A DNA stretch of 64,000 nucleotides from Prado023 sp963706875 (lineage in GTDB: Bacteria > Actinomycetota > Actinomycetes > S36-B12 > CAIYMF01), in NCBI GenBank assembly GCA_963706875.1, contig CAVPNW010000015.1, positions 124,001 to 188,000 of the forward strand, in the 5' to 3' direction. Positions within the stretch are counted from its first letter, which is position 1; every line of letters begins with the position of its first letter. A program made the position numbers and the translations under genes. Below are positions 27,644 to 36,178 of the stretch, piece after piece. The notes beneath the pieces were generated by a model, which saw nothing but the letters and a program-made list of their open reading frames with translations, searched no databases and was not told the origin of the DNA.

Positions 27644-28405
27644 GTGGCCATGCTCGCAGCGATCTCACTCAAGGGCGGCGTCGGAAAGACGTCGGTCGTC
27701 CTGGGGTTGGCTGCCAGCGCATGGGCGGCCGGCCACCGGACGCTGGTCATCGACCTCGACCCGCAGGCCAACGCGACCGCCGCGCTGGATCCGCACCCGT
27801 ACGAGTTCACCACCAACGACGTCCTGGCCGACGGCCGCGAGGGGATCGCCGCGGATGCGATCGTTGCCAGCGGGTGGGGTCCCGGGATCGACCTGATCGC
27901 CGGCGAGCGGGCCCTCGAGCACCGTGCGCACGCCGAGGGACCGGACTCCGCGCTGCGCCTGCGCACGACGCTTGTCGGCGCGCTCGATCGCTACCACACG
28001 ATCCTGATCGACTGCCCCCCATCACTGGGCGAGCTGACCCGCAACGCCCTGGCGGCCGCGCCCGCCGCGCTGATCGTCACGGAGCCGTCGTACTTCGCCC
28101 TGCAGGGGGCCGAGCAGGCGCTGGAGGCCGTCGACATCGCTCGCGCGGCGACCAACCTCGGCCTGCGCCCGGCCGGCATCGTGGTCAACCGCGTGCGTCA
28201 CAGCGCGGAGCACGCCTACCGGGTCGACGAGCTGCGTCGGGCCTACCCCACGCTGGTGCTCGACCCGCCGATCCCCGACCGGACGGCCATGGGCGCAGCC
28301 CAAGGGGCCGCCGTCCCCATCACTGCCCTGCGTTCGAAGAGCGCGAAGGACCTGGTCGCCCTGTTCACCGAGCTGGCCGCCACCATCGAGGAGGGCCTGT
28401 CATGA
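27644..28405 (+). CDS. ParA/Soj-type ATPase (orphan)
   Basis: 253 residues. The deviant Walker A KGGVGKT is at residues 10-16 (SLKGGVGKTS), Walker A' is VIDLDPQANAT, and Walker B is TILIDCPPSLGE. It is the size of small ParA/Soj proteins with no N-terminal HTH. The usual chromosomal neighbours (gidB, parB, rnpA) are not present, so it is not the main chromosome partition gene. The next gene overlaps by ATGA and probably encodes its partner. Possible roles are positioning of a protein cargo or a plasmid-like remnant. Confidence 0.92.
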   Translation: MAMLAAISLKGGVGKTSVVLGLAASAWAAGHRTLVIDLDPQANATAALDPHPYEFTTNDVLADGREGIAADAIVASGWGPGIDLIAGERALEHRAHAEGPDSALRLRTTLVGALDRYHTILIDCPPSLGELTRNALAAAPAALIVTEPSYFALQGAEQALEAVDIARAATNLGLRPAGIVVNRVRHSAEHAYRVDELRRAYPTLVLDPPIPDRTAMGAAQGAAVPITALRSKSAKDLVALFTELAATIEEGLS

Positions 28406-28830
28406 GCACACCGGCACCGCGCCCGGCGCTGAAGAAGGCTGCCGACGCCCACATCCACCCGGCTGCGCCGGGTCACTCCCTGCACACGCTGCGCCCGGCC
28501 GCGGACACTGCTGCCCCGCTACCCGGGCCCCGTCAGGATCCCGAGCCGAGCGCGGCCGCCACACCGCTGTCCAAGCCCGCCGCGAAGTCAGCCGATCCCG
28601 CGCAGCACCGCCTGTCCGGCCCCCTGCGCGGCACGACCAGCGACAGCCTGCGCGCCGCTGCCAAGAAGGCGCGGACCCGCCCGTCCGGGAAGGCCGACGA
28701 GAAGCCGGTCGACCTCGGGGTGAAGGTGCCCAAGTCGTTGCGCAAGGACTTCCGCGCTGCGGTGAAGGCCGACAAGAAGGATCCCGACGCGGTCGTGACC
28801 GCCCTGCTCAGGACATGGCTGGGAACCTGA
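28402..28830 (+). CDS. Small ParA partner with disordered N-terminus and RHH-like tail
   Basis: 142 residues. Residues 1-95 are Pro/Ala-rich and basic with no fold evident. The C-terminal 45 (KPVDLGVKVPKSLRKDFRAAVKADKKDPDAVVTALLRTWLG) look like a ribbon-helix-helix DNA-binding unit. It starts inside the stop of the ParA gene (ATGA overlap). A basic N-terminal tail could stimulate ParA ATPase, as in small ParB-like factors. No centromere-like repeat was seen nearby. The function is inferred from the arrangement. Confidence 0.75.
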   Translation: MSTPAPRPALKKAADAHIHPAAPGHSLHTLRPAADTAAPLPGPRQDPEPSAAATPLSKPAAKSADPAQHRLSGPLRGTTSDSLRAAAKKARTRPSGKADEKPVDLGVKVPKSLRKDFRAAVKADKKDPDAVVTALLRTWLGT

Positions 28831-28891
28831 CACAATCGCGCAAGGACGCCGCACCGCCACGCGCCACCTGATCGAGGACCAAGGAGACACG

Positions 28892-29599
28892 ATGAGGCTT
28901 CACCGGACCACCACCGCACTGGCCGCGCTGCTCATGGTGGGCTCGCTCGGCGCCTGTGCCGAGTACACGACCACAGGTGTGCCCTCCGGCGAGGAGGCCG
29001 TCAACGAGGAGGTGAAGATGGAGGAGGGGCACCCGCTCGAGGCCACCTCGTGGGCGCTGACCGAGTCCAGCCTCAGCTCCCAGGACCTCGGGAGCCTGGG
29101 GATCACCGCCGACTTCTTCAAGGAGCAGATGTCCGGGCAGGCCCCCGTCAACAGCTACTTCGCCGACTACACCACCGAGGGCGAGACGATCGAGTTCGGC
29201 CCGATCGGGTCGACCCTGATGGCCGGGGACCCGAAGCTGATGACGGCCGAGAGCGCGTACTTCGAGCTGCTGGGCAGCGTCACCACCTTCGAGCTCACCC
29301 CGGAGAAGCTGACCCTCAAGGCCGGCGCGCAGGAGGTCCTCGGGTACGTCCCCGCCGACCAGGCCGGCTCGTCCACCGACGTCCAGGGCGCCACCGGCGG
29401 GCAGGACATCAACGCCCTGGCCCCGACCCTCGTGGGCCTGAGCGTGGCCGATGCGGAGAAGGCCACGACCGACGCGGGGCTCACGTTCCGGGTCACGTCC
29501 GTGGACGGCAAGCCGAAGCCGGTCACGATGGACTACCGCGAGGACCGGATCAACGCCGAGGTCGAGGCCGACAAGGTCGTCAGGGTCACGGTCGGCTGA
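28892..29599 (+). CDS. Lipoprotein with META and I78-like domains
   Basis: 235 residues. The lipobox is LGAC near residue 22, so it is anchored outside the cell membrane. The middle part (LEATSWALTESSL to FELLGSVTTFELTPEKLTLK, with the W and the paired strands) resembles the META/HslJ domain. The C-terminal 60 residues (LVGLSVADAEKATTDAGLTF, and YREDRINAEVEADKVVRVTVG broken by motif) resemble the peptidase-inhibitor I78 fold. The role is probably at the envelope, perhaps stress or protease control. AAGGAG precedes ATG 28892. Confidence 0.75.
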   Translation: MRLHRTTTALAALLMVGSLGACAEYTTTGVPSGEEAVNEEVKMEEGHPLEATSWALTESSLSSQDLGSLGITADFFKEQMSGQAPVNSYFADYTTEGETIEFGPIGSTLMAGDPKLMTAESAYFELLGSVTTFELTPEKLTLKAGAQEVLGYVPADQAGSSTDVQGATGGQDINALAPTLVGLSVADAEKATTDAGLTFRVTSVDGKPKPVTMDYREDRINAEVEADKVVRVTVG

Positions 29600-29646
29600 G
29601 CCGCACCACCCGCTCCACGGGTACTCCGGCTCGATTCGGACACAGG

Positions 29647-29680
29647 TGTCCGGATCGCCACCCCGGGTTGTCCGGATCGC
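29647..29680. repeat. Direct repeat upstream of the alarmone-synthetase-like gene
   Basis: TGTCCGGATCGC occurs at 29647-29658 and again at 29669-29680, 22 bases apart (two helical turns). The first copy is the right half of a short hairpin CGGACAC/GTGTCCG. It may be a regulator site or a weak terminator of the upstream lipoprotein gene. Confidence 0.35.
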
Positions 29681-29759
29681 GCCAATCCCGCCGCCGTTGC
29701 CGCCGCGAGCCGTATCGATGGATGCCGTCCGGGCGCCGGCGCTCCGTACACTGCTGAGC

Positions 29760-30836
29760 ATGCCCCGCACCTCCGGCTCGGCCCCCGCCAGCGCACCGGC
29801 TGACGCTGTCGACCCGGCACCCTCACCCCGGCCGCGCAGCTGGGCGCACCGGGAGGCCCAGGTGTACCGGCGCCGCCGCCGCGAGTACGTGGCGGCCACC
29901 AACGCGCTCGTGGCGTGGCTGCAGGGCCGGCTGGAGGACGTCGACGAGATCGAGGCGTTCGTCTCCGGGCGCGCCAAGGAGGTCCGCTCGGTCGAGCAGA
30001 AGCTGCGCAACCGGGATCGGCTGCAGCCGGGGCGCGACAGCTCCTACGCAGACCTGCCCGACCTGATCGGCGTGCGCGTGGTCGTCCGGCTCGAGAGCGA
30101 GATCGCGATCGTCGCCGAGGAACTGCACAGGCTGCTGGTCGTCGACAAGGACGTCGACGCCCGCAACGAGCGTTCCCGTGAGGAGACCCCGGGGTATCGC
30201 GGCCGGCACTTCGATGTGCGCGCCCGGCCCGACAGCGAGCTGCCCGAGCTGCTCACGATCCAACGTGCGGAGATCCAGGTCCGGACCCGGGCCGCTGACC
30301 TGTGGGCCTCGCTGGAGCACGAGCTGCGGTACAAGGGCGGCGCCGAGCTGCCCGCGGTGCGCAGCCGCCAGTTCGTCCTGGCGGCCAGCCTTCTCGAGCT
30401 GGCCGAGCGCGAGCTGGAGGACCTGCGGGCCTGGCAGGTGGACACCCAGGCCCATTCCACCGGCGCGGCCGCTGCGCCGTCCCGCGAGGCCGCCGCACCC
30501 CTGGACGAAGCCGCGCTGGCCGAGTTCCTCGGGGCGCGCTACGCGGCCGCTCCGAGCACCCCGCGGCGCCTGGGCTGGATGCTGGAGCTGCTCCGGGAGA
30601 TGCACCTGGACTCGGCTGCGGCCCTGATGTCGGTCCTGCCCCAGACACCGGACGCGCGGATCCTTGCCCTGGTCGAGGGCCGCGCCACCGTGGACACCGT
30701 CCGGATGCTCGACGACGAGCTGCTCCTCGTGGCGCCCGAGGCGTTCATCAAGGCCAACAGGGCGGTCCCCGACGAGCGGAACCCGCAACGGATCCGGACC
30801 CTTGAGCGCCGCCAGCGAAGGCTGGCCGCGGGCTGA
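29760..30836 (+). CDS. RelA/SpoT-domain alarmone synthetase-like protein
   Basis: 358 residues. The RelA/SpoT nucleotidyltransferase core covers about 50-225: KEVRSVEQKLRNRDRL, DLIGVRVVV (101-109), GYRGRH (145-150), EIQVRT (171-176) and LEHELRYK (185-192). These include the Gln/Glu and His residues needed for pppGpp synthesis. There is no HD hydrolase, TGS or ACT domain, so it is a small alarmone synthetase type. A helical C-terminal extension of about 130 residues is not part of the usual SAS. TACACT ends seven bases before the ATG, so leaderless. Confidence 0.85.
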   Translation: MPRTSGSAPASAPADAVDPAPSPRPRSWAHREAQVYRRRRREYVAATNALVAWLQGRLEDVDEIEAFVSGRAKEVRSVEQKLRNRDRLQPGRDSSYADLPDLIGVRVVVRLESEIAIVAEELHRLLVVDKDVDARNERSREETPGYRGRHFDVRARPDSELPELLTIQRAEIQVRTRAADLWASLEHELRYKGGAELPAVRSRQFVLAASLLELAERELEDLRAWQVDTQAHSTGAAAAPSREAAAPLDEAALAEFLGARYAAAPSTPRRLGWMLELLREMHLDSAAALMSVLPQTPDARILALVEGRATVDTVRMLDDELLLVAPEAFIKANRAVPDERNPQRIRTLERRQRRLAAG

Positions 30837-30861
30837 GTCTGCGGGGGGCTGAGTCTGCGGG
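30831..30861 (+). repeat. 16-bp tandem duplication at the stop codon
   Basis: GGCTGAGTCTGCGG is repeated with a 16-base period, so two in-line TGA codons follow one another at the gene end. It is a recent-looking slippage duplication with no clear function. Confidence 0.7.
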
Positions 30862-30905
30862 CACCCATCCCTGCGGCGCAACAACTCGCGAATCGTCCTG
30901 GTCGA

Positions 30906-31535
30906 TCACCCCTTGCTGACGAACGGGGACTGGCGGACGTACAGGCCCTGTTCGACGACGTCGGCGAGGAACACCGCCAGGTCGGCACGCCGGATCGAGC
31001 TCGAGCGACCTGGCGTGTGCGCGTCGTGCACCACCCGCCCGGTCGCAGGCCCGTCCACGAGCCGGGGTGGCCTGGCCAGCGTCCACTCGAGGTCGGACGC
31101 GGCCAGGATCCGATACTCCTGCGCCTTGTCCGTGGCCATGACCCCACCGACCCGCCGGACCATCGAGGAGATCACCCGGTCCTTGCGCCCCTTGAGGTCT
31201 CCCTCCACGTCCACGCCCGTCCCGCTGACGCCGACGAAGCGGCGGATCCCGCGCTGCTCCATGGCCGGCACGAGGACCCGCGCGGTGTCCGACATGACCG
31301 TGGAGTCCCGGCTCGTCGGCCCGAGCGTGGAGACCACGGCCTCCGCTTCCTCGAGCAGGGACGCGAGAGCATCTGCGTCAGTGCTGGAGCCGGTCACGAC
31401 CCGCACGGCTCCCTGCGTGGCCCCGAGCTTCTCAGGGGCGCGGACCAGGACGGTCAGCTCATGCCCTCGACGGAGGAGCTCAGCGACGAGCAACTGGCCG
31501 GCGCGGCCGGTGGCTCCAAGGACGGCGATCCTCAT
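30906..31535 (-). CDS. NAD(P)-binding NmrA-like reductase
   Basis: 209 residues of the atypical short-chain dehydrogenase fold: GATGRAGQLLVAELLRRGH at residues 7-25 (dinucleotide loop), then a VRAPEKL turn and STLGPTS. The fold matches NAD(P)H-binding proteins similar to NmrA and biliverdin reductase B. The substrate is unknown. Its ATG lies within the stop of the MarR fragment upstream (ATGA), so it was once second in a MarR-controlled operon. Confidence 0.85.
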   Translation of the reverse strand: MRIAVLGATGRAGQLLVAELLRRGHELTVLVRAPEKLGATQGAVRVVTGSSTDADALASLLEEAEAVVSTLGPTSRDSTVMSDTARVLVPAMEQRGIRRFVGVSGTGVDVEGDLKGRKDRVISSMVRRVGGVMATDKAQEYRILAASDLEWTLARPPRLVDGPATGRVVHDAHTPGRSSSIRRADLAVFLADVVEQGLYVRQSPFVSKG

Positions 31536-31754
31536 TGTGGTGTTCCTCTCTTCTCGGCCGATGCTGGCGGCTGGCCGCGGGCCGCGTCGGCGAACCGCGC
31601 CAGCAGCGTGGCGAAGTTGCCCTGATCCTGGAGGCTCCAGGTGGCGGTCAACTGCGCCAGGTGACCCATACGGAACGAGCGCGATCCATTGACCAGCGCC
31701 CGACCCCCCGGCGTGAGGCTGACCACGACCTTTCGCGCATCGACCGGTCGGGGA
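31532..31754 (-). pseudogene. MarR-family regulator, C-terminal remnant
   Basis: The last 70 or so residues of a MarR protein (SPRPVDARKVVVSLTPGGRALV then an alpha-helical dimer tail to the stop at 31532). The N-terminal winged helix is absent: homology stops at about the GNAT stop codon at 31755. No start with a ribosome site fits. The gene still overlaps the NmrA-like start by ATGA. A deletion or insertion junction probably removed the first half, leaving the remnant behind the GNAT gene. Confidence 0.75.
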
Positions 31755-32549
31755 CTACGAGCGCTCGACCTGCCAACTTCGTGAGTCCGGGGCGAACCCG
31801 AGGCTGCGGTAGAGCCGCCCCGCGGGGTTGTCCGACTCCGTGGCGATGACCCATCGCTGGGCGCCGCGGTCCGCAGCCCAACGCGCCGCAACCCCCACCA
31901 GATGCCCAGCCAGGCCCCGTCGCCGGTGGTCGACCGCCGTCTGCACGCTCTGGTATCGCGCAACGACCCGGCCCTGGGCGTCCTGCCCGCACAGGACGAT
32001 CCCCAGGTTCGAGACGCACTCATCCCCCACGAAGGCCCCGAGGAACGCCGCTTCCCCCCGCTCGGACAGCTCGGCGCGGCTGCGCATGCGCGCCATCGTG
32101 AAGTCCCGGTAGGACGCATCATTGGGCTCCTCCCCAGTGCGGGCGTTCTCCGCGATGTCCGCCGCGGCCGCGGCAGCCCACTGGGCCGGGGTCACGAGCC
32201 GCTGGATCGAGTATCCGTCGGGCTCCTGGCGCTGGACCGGCAACGCGGTCGTCGACATCACCTGGTCGGAGGTCACCGGTAGGTCGAGGGCCGCCCACGG
32301 CTCCGGCTCCGGCTCGGCCGGCAGGCCGATGCTCACGTGCCGGGCGTCGGGAAAGGTGGCCCGGAAGAGATCGACCCACCGCGACGCGTCGTTGCGGGCC
32401 TGCGGGTCGGTGACCAGGAGGAAGTTGCCCCAGTGGTACCCGGGGTTGTCCGGGGAGGTGACGACCAGATGGTCGCCACGGTCCTCGATCGAGGCGCCGC
32501 TCAGACGGAGCACGGCAATGTCCGTCAGCCAGCCGAGAGGGGGATCCAT
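31755..32549 (-). CDS. GNAT-family N-acetyltransferase
   Basis: 264 residues. The acetyl-CoA loop is QTAVDHRRRGLAGHLVGVAARWA (motif A, Q/R-x-x-G-x-G/A type), and NPAGRLYRSLGF is motif B. The N-terminal 90 residues form a separate domain of unknown fold. TATCCT ends six bases before ATG 32549, so leaderless. The substrate cannot be told. The stop abuts the MarR remnant. Confidence 0.85.
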   Translation of the reverse strand: MDPPLGWLTDIAVLRLSGASIEDRGDHLVVTSPDNPGYHWGNFLLVTDPQARNDASRWVDLFRATFPDARHVSIGLPAEPEPEPWAALDLPVTSDQVMSTTALPVQRQEPDGYSIQRLVTPAQWAAAAAADIAENARTGEEPNDASYRDFTMARMRSRAELSERGEAAFLGAFVGDECVSNLGIVLCGQDAQGRVVARYQSVQTAVDHRRRGLAGHLVGVAARWAADRGAQRWVIATESDNPAGRLYRSLGFAPDSRSWQVERS

Positions 32550-32632
32550 CGCCCGAGGATAGGGCGGGAGTCCGGGCCGCGACCGCCCGGCGGGGCCCCA
32601 GCCCTGACCCGATCCGGTCTAGAGTCCCAGCC

Positions 32633-33658
32633 ATGCTCCCCTGGTCCGGCGCCCTCGCGGGTCGCCTCGATGAACTGGTGATCGACTCGGCCGTCCTGCG
32701 CGGGAACCCCCTGGGCGACCCGCACGAGCGGCCGCTGTGGGTGTACGTCCCACCCGGTTACGACGACGACCCGACGGCCCATTACCCGGTGGTGTACGTC
32801 ATCCAGGGCTACACGGGCCACGTGGCGATGTGGGCCAACCGCCAGCCCTTCCGGCAGCCGTTCCCGGAGACCGCAGACGCCGTGTTCGCCGGCGGGGCGC
32901 CGCCCTGCATCGTGGTGTTCGTCGACGCCTGGACGGCCTACGGCGGCTCGCAGTTCGTCGACTCCCCGGGCACGGGCAACTACCACACCCACCTGTGCGA
33001 CGAGGTCGTGCCGTTCGTGGACGCCCGCTACCGCAGCATCCCCGACCGCGAGTCCCGGGCCATCACCGGCAAGTCCAGCGGCGGCTACGGGGCGATGATC
33101 ACCCCGATGCTGCGACCGGACGTGTTCGGCGCCCTGGCCACGCACGCCGGAGACACGCTCTACGAGCTCTGCTACGTCCCGGAGTTCGCCGCCGTGGTCC
33201 GCGCCCTGCGGGCCTACGAGGGTGATCCCGCGCGCTGGTGGGCGGACTTCACCTCCCGCACCGCCTTCACCAAGCCCGAGGACGACCTCGTCCTGGGCAT
33301 CTACGGGGTCGCGGCCTGCTTCTCGGCCGAGCCTGATGGCACCCCCGTGCTTCCGTTCGACCCGGTCACCGGCGTCCTTCGACCCGAGGTCTGGCAGCGC
33401 TGGCTGGACCTCGACCCGGTCCGGATGGCGCGCGGTCACGCCGACGCGCTTCGCTCGCTGCGGGCGATCTGGATCGACGCGGGCACCCGCGACGAGTACA
33501 ACCTCGATGTGGGGGCCCAGGCGTTCCGGGCGGAGCTGGCGTCAGCGGGCGTCCCCGACGAGCGGATCCACTTCGAGCTGTTCGACGCCGGGCACGGGGG
33601 GATCGACCACCGCTACCCGCTGGCCCTGGAGTGGCTCGCCCATCGACTCGCCCGCTGA
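32633..33658 (+). CDS. Esterase D-like alpha/beta hydrolase
   Basis: 341 residues of the esterase/feruloyl-esterase (Esterase D) family. The nucleophile Ser148 lies in GKSSGGYGAM; the acid is likely in WIDAGTRDEYNLD and the His in DAGHGGIDHRY. No signal peptide is visible. The start ATG 32633 follows TAGAGT by seven bases, so leaderless. Substrates may be acyl esters of trehalose, sugars or siderophores (enterochelin-esterase relatives); this is not resolved. Confidence 0.88.
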   Translation: MLPWSGALAGRLDELVIDSAVLRGNPLGDPHERPLWVYVPPGYDDDPTAHYPVVYVIQGYTGHVAMWANRQPFRQPFPETADAVFAGGAPPCIVVFVDAWTAYGGSQFVDSPGTGNYHTHLCDEVVPFVDARYRSIPDRESRAITGKSSGGYGAMITPMLRPDVFGALATHAGDTLYELCYVPEFAAVVRALRAYEGDPARWWADFTSRTAFTKPEDDLVLGIYGVAACFSAEPDGTPVLPFDPVTGVLRPEVWQRWLDLDPVRMARGHADALRSLRAIWIDAGTRDEYNLDVGAQAFRAELASAGVPDERIHFELFDAGHGGIDHRYPLALEWLAHRLAR

Positions 33659-33706
33659 CCCGAACCCCGATGACATGGGCACAACGGGCTGCCTACACTG
33701 ATTCAG

Positions 33707-34417
33707 GTGACACCTGAGGCGACAGGGTTCCTGCTCTCGGCGGCCGCCGCGTCGGCGGCGCTGCTGGGCTGGGTCGCGGTCGCCGCCAAGCGCACCTGGA
33801 CCGACCGCAATGTCGGGTTCGCCCTGCTCCTGTCGGCGGCTGCGATGCTCACCATCAGCGTCGTCGAGCTGCTGCCACCCGGCCTGCGCGACCCCGCGAC
33901 ACGTCAGGCGACCATCCTTCTCCTTGCCGCCGGATTCCTCGCGGTGCCAGTCCTGCGCTGGGTGCTGGGTCGGCTTCTGCCCTCGCTCGGCGCTGCCCAG
34001 AGCACCGCCCTGCTCGTGACGGTCGCGATCGCCCTGCACAACGTTCCCGAGGGGGCCGTCCCCATCGCCGCGACGATGATCAGCCTGCAGACAGGACTCA
34101 TCACCGCCGTGGCGATCGGGCTGCACAACATCCCCGAGGGCATGGCCGTCTCCACGGCCGTCATTGCGATGGGCGGCACCCGCCGGCGGGCACTTGCCTA
34201 CACCGGCGTCTCAGTCGTCGGCGAGATCATCGGCGCGGTGATCATCCTCGCCGTGGGCAGCACGCTGAGCCCCACCGGCGCGGCCATGCTGCTGGCGTTC
34301 GTGGCAGGGATCATGGTCTCGTTGTGCGTCACCCAGTTGATCCCTGCTGGTATCGGACTGGTGACCGGGGCGTCGACCGAGCGGGTGGCGCTGGCAGCCG
34401 CCCACTCCCAGGCCTGA
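33707..34417 (+). CDS. ZIP-family metal transporter
   Basis: 236 residues with about seven membrane helices. Two ZIP metal-binding signatures are present: HNVPEG (111-116) and HNIPEG (140-145), the latter in the helix IV/V pair that carries zinc. The rest is helix and short loops, shorter than many ZIPs. It should move divalent metal (Zn, Fe or Mn) into the cytoplasm. TACACT ends seven bases before GTG 33707 (leaderless). A GC-rich hairpin follows the stop. Confidence 0.92.
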   Translation: MTPEATGFLLSAAAASAALLGWVAVAAKRTWTDRNVGFALLLSAAAMLTISVVELLPPGLRDPATRQATILLLAAGFLAVPVLRWVLGRLLPSLGAAQSTALLVTVAIALHNVPEGAVPIAATMISLQTGLITAVAIGLHNIPEGMAVSTAVIAMGGTRRRALAYTGVSVVGEIIGAVIILAVGSTLSPTGAAMLLAFVAGIMVSLCVTQLIPAGIGLVTGASTERVALAAAHSQA

Positions 34418-34430
34418 GCCCCCACGGGCG

Positions 34431-34461
34431 GGGAGGGCCCGGGCGGCTCGCCCGCCCTCCC
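34431..34461 (+). terminator. GC-rich terminator hairpin after the ZIP gene
   Basis: GGGAGGGC and GCCCTCCC arms flank a GGGCG/CGCCC inner stem with a short loop and a small bulge. It lies between two same-strand genes that each have their own -10. Confidence 0.65.
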
Positions 34462-34489
34462 GGGGTCCGCCGGGCGGTACCGTCACCGG

Positions 34490-35269
34490 ATGGATCCGAA
34501 CTGCGCACCCGTCACCCGCGCCCAGATCATCACCGCACTGCACGCCGCGCTCGAGGCGGCGCCCGAGGTGCTGGCGGCGTCTCTGGGTGGCAGCGACGCA
34601 ACCGGGCGCACCGACGAGTTCTCCGACGTGGACCTGGTCGTCGTCGTGGCAGAGGGTGCCGTCGAGGCCACTCTCGAAGCTGTGCACTGCGCCCTGGAGG
34701 ACCTGTCGCCGATCGCCCACCGGTGGCGGCTCGCGGAGCCGACCTGGCACGGCAACGCCCAGGAGTTCCTGTCACTGCGGGACGCCGATCCCGCGCACTT
34801 CATCGACCTCGTCGTCCTCGAGCCCTCGGGCGGCGAGCGCTTCCTCGAGGTCGAGCGTCACGGAACCGCGATCGTGCTGTTCGACCGCGCCGGGCTCCTC
34901 GCCCCGGCACCGCTGGATCGAGTGGCCCTCCAGGCCCGGATCGACGCCCGTCTGGCGATCCTGCGCGAGCGCTTCCCGCTGTTCCAGACCCTGGTCACCC
35001 GGGCGGTGCGCCGCGGGTTCGTCGCCGAGGCAGCGGTTGCCTACCAGGACTACACCTACCGCCCGCTGATCGAGCTGCTGCGGATCCGGCACTGTCCGGA
35101 TCGGTTCGACTTCGGCGCCCGCTACCTCGACCGCGACCTGCCGGCTGCGGTGCGGGCCGAGGTGGAGGCGCTGGCCCTGCCGGGATCGCTGGCCGAGGTC
35201 GAGACGTTCCGGGGCCGGGCGGCCGCGCTCTTCGACGCGACGTTGGCGCAGCTCGATGGGAGGGCGTGA
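34490..35269 (+). CDS. Nucleotidyltransferase-domain protein
   Basis: 259 residues. The Pol-beta-type nucleotidyltransferase motif is intact at 33-49: GGSDATGRTDEFSDVDL (GS, then DxD). The helical C-terminal half is like aminoglycoside nucleotidyltransferase relatives. A cytosolic enzyme that would adenylylate a small molecule or protein; the target is unknown. TACCGT ends six bases before ATG 34490, so leaderless. Confidence 0.82.
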   Translation: MDPNCAPVTRAQIITALHAALEAAPEVLAASLGGSDATGRTDEFSDVDLVVVVAEGAVEATLEAVHCALEDLSPIAHRWRLAEPTWHGNAQEFLSLRDADPAHFIDLVVLEPSGGERFLEVERHGTAIVLFDRAGLLAPAPLDRVALQARIDARLAILRERFPLFQTLVTRAVRRGFVAEAAVAYQDYTYRPLIELLRIRHCPDRFDFGARYLDRDLPAAVRAEVEALALPGSLAEVETFRGRAAALFDATLAQLDGRA

Positions 35270-35325
35270 CTCGCGAGCAGGACCCGGTGCCCACCCCGTG
35301 CTGGGCGGCCCGGCCGCCCGGCCGC

Positions 35326-36117
35326 TCAGGGCACCAGCCGGTCAAGCGCCTGTGCGACGCCGTCCTCGTCGTTGCTGGACGTGATCAGGTCGGCGGCGGC
35401 CAGGACCTCGGGATGGGCGTTCGCGGGCGCGACGGCGAAACCGGCGAACGCCAGCATCCCCAGGTCGTTGCGACCGTCGCCGATGGCCACGACGTCGCCC
35501 GGTGCGATCCCCCACATGGTGCAGATCCGGCGCAGCGCGGCACCCTTGTCCACGCCTGCGCGGGTGACCTCCAGATGGGTCGGGGTCGAGGCCATGGCGA
35601 CCAGCCCCTCCGGGATCGTCACGGCGCCGGCGATGTCACGGCCTGCCGGGCCCGCCAGTAGGAGGATCTTGTCGGGACCCTCCCGCTCGGCGGACAGGTC
35701 GGCGACCTCCGGGGCGCACCCCACGATCGCCGACTCCTCGCGGATCAGGTCATCGACGCGCGGGACGAGCCACCGCTCGGCGGCGAACCAGTTGACCGAC
35801 ATGCCCACGACGTCCCCTGCGGAGGCGACCCGCTGGGCCAGGTCCACGGGCATCGGCTGCCGGTCGAGGACCCGGAGCTCCCCCTCGGCGCTGTAGCTGC
35901 CGGTCAGCGCGCCCTGGGAGGCGACGAAGACAGCCGGTTCGGTGAGCCCCAGTGCGCGGAGGACCGGCCAGAGCGCGCGGGGCGGGCGCGACGTGGTGAG
36001 CACCACCTCCACACCGGCGCCCCGGGCCCGCTCGATCGCGGCCGCCGTGCCCGGGGTGATCTCGTGCTGGACGTTCAGCAGGGTGCCGTCGACGTCGATC
36101 GCGACCAGCCGGATCAC
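35326..36117 (-). CDS. HAD-superfamily (Cof-type) phosphatase
   Basis: 263 residues from GTG 36117. The catalytic aspartates are in IDVDGTLLN (Asp8 and Asp10). The LTTSRPP motif II is threonine-centred, and GDGRNDLGMLAFAG is motif IV with the metal residues. The cap inserted between is the C2b type seen in Cof/YbjI enzymes. It hydrolyses a sugar phosphate or cofactor phosphate in the cytosol; the exact substrate is unknown. Confidence 0.9.
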   Translation of the reverse strand: MIRLVAIDVDGTLLNVQHEITPGTAAAIERARGAGVEVVLTTSRPPRALWPVLRALGLTEPAVFVASQGALTGSYSAEGELRVLDRQPMPVDLAQRVASAGDVVGMSVNWFAAERWLVPRVDDLIREESAIVGCAPEVADLSAEREGPDKILLLAGPAGRDIAGAVTIPEGLVAMASTPTHLEVTRAGVDKGAALRRICTMWGIAPGDVVAIGDGRNDLGMLAFAGFAVAPANAHPEVLAAADLITSSNDEDGVAQALDRLVP

Positions 36118-36178
36118 GGCCGTCCTGCCTGGGAGCCTCGGGCGGGCCGGGTGCCTGGGTGGCCACCGCAGCCCGCAG

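Noticed and set aside
34490..35269. Antibiotic nucleotidyltransferase
   Set aside because: The nucleotidyltransferase core is present but the C-terminal half has no specific resistance-enzyme motif, and the context gives no support.
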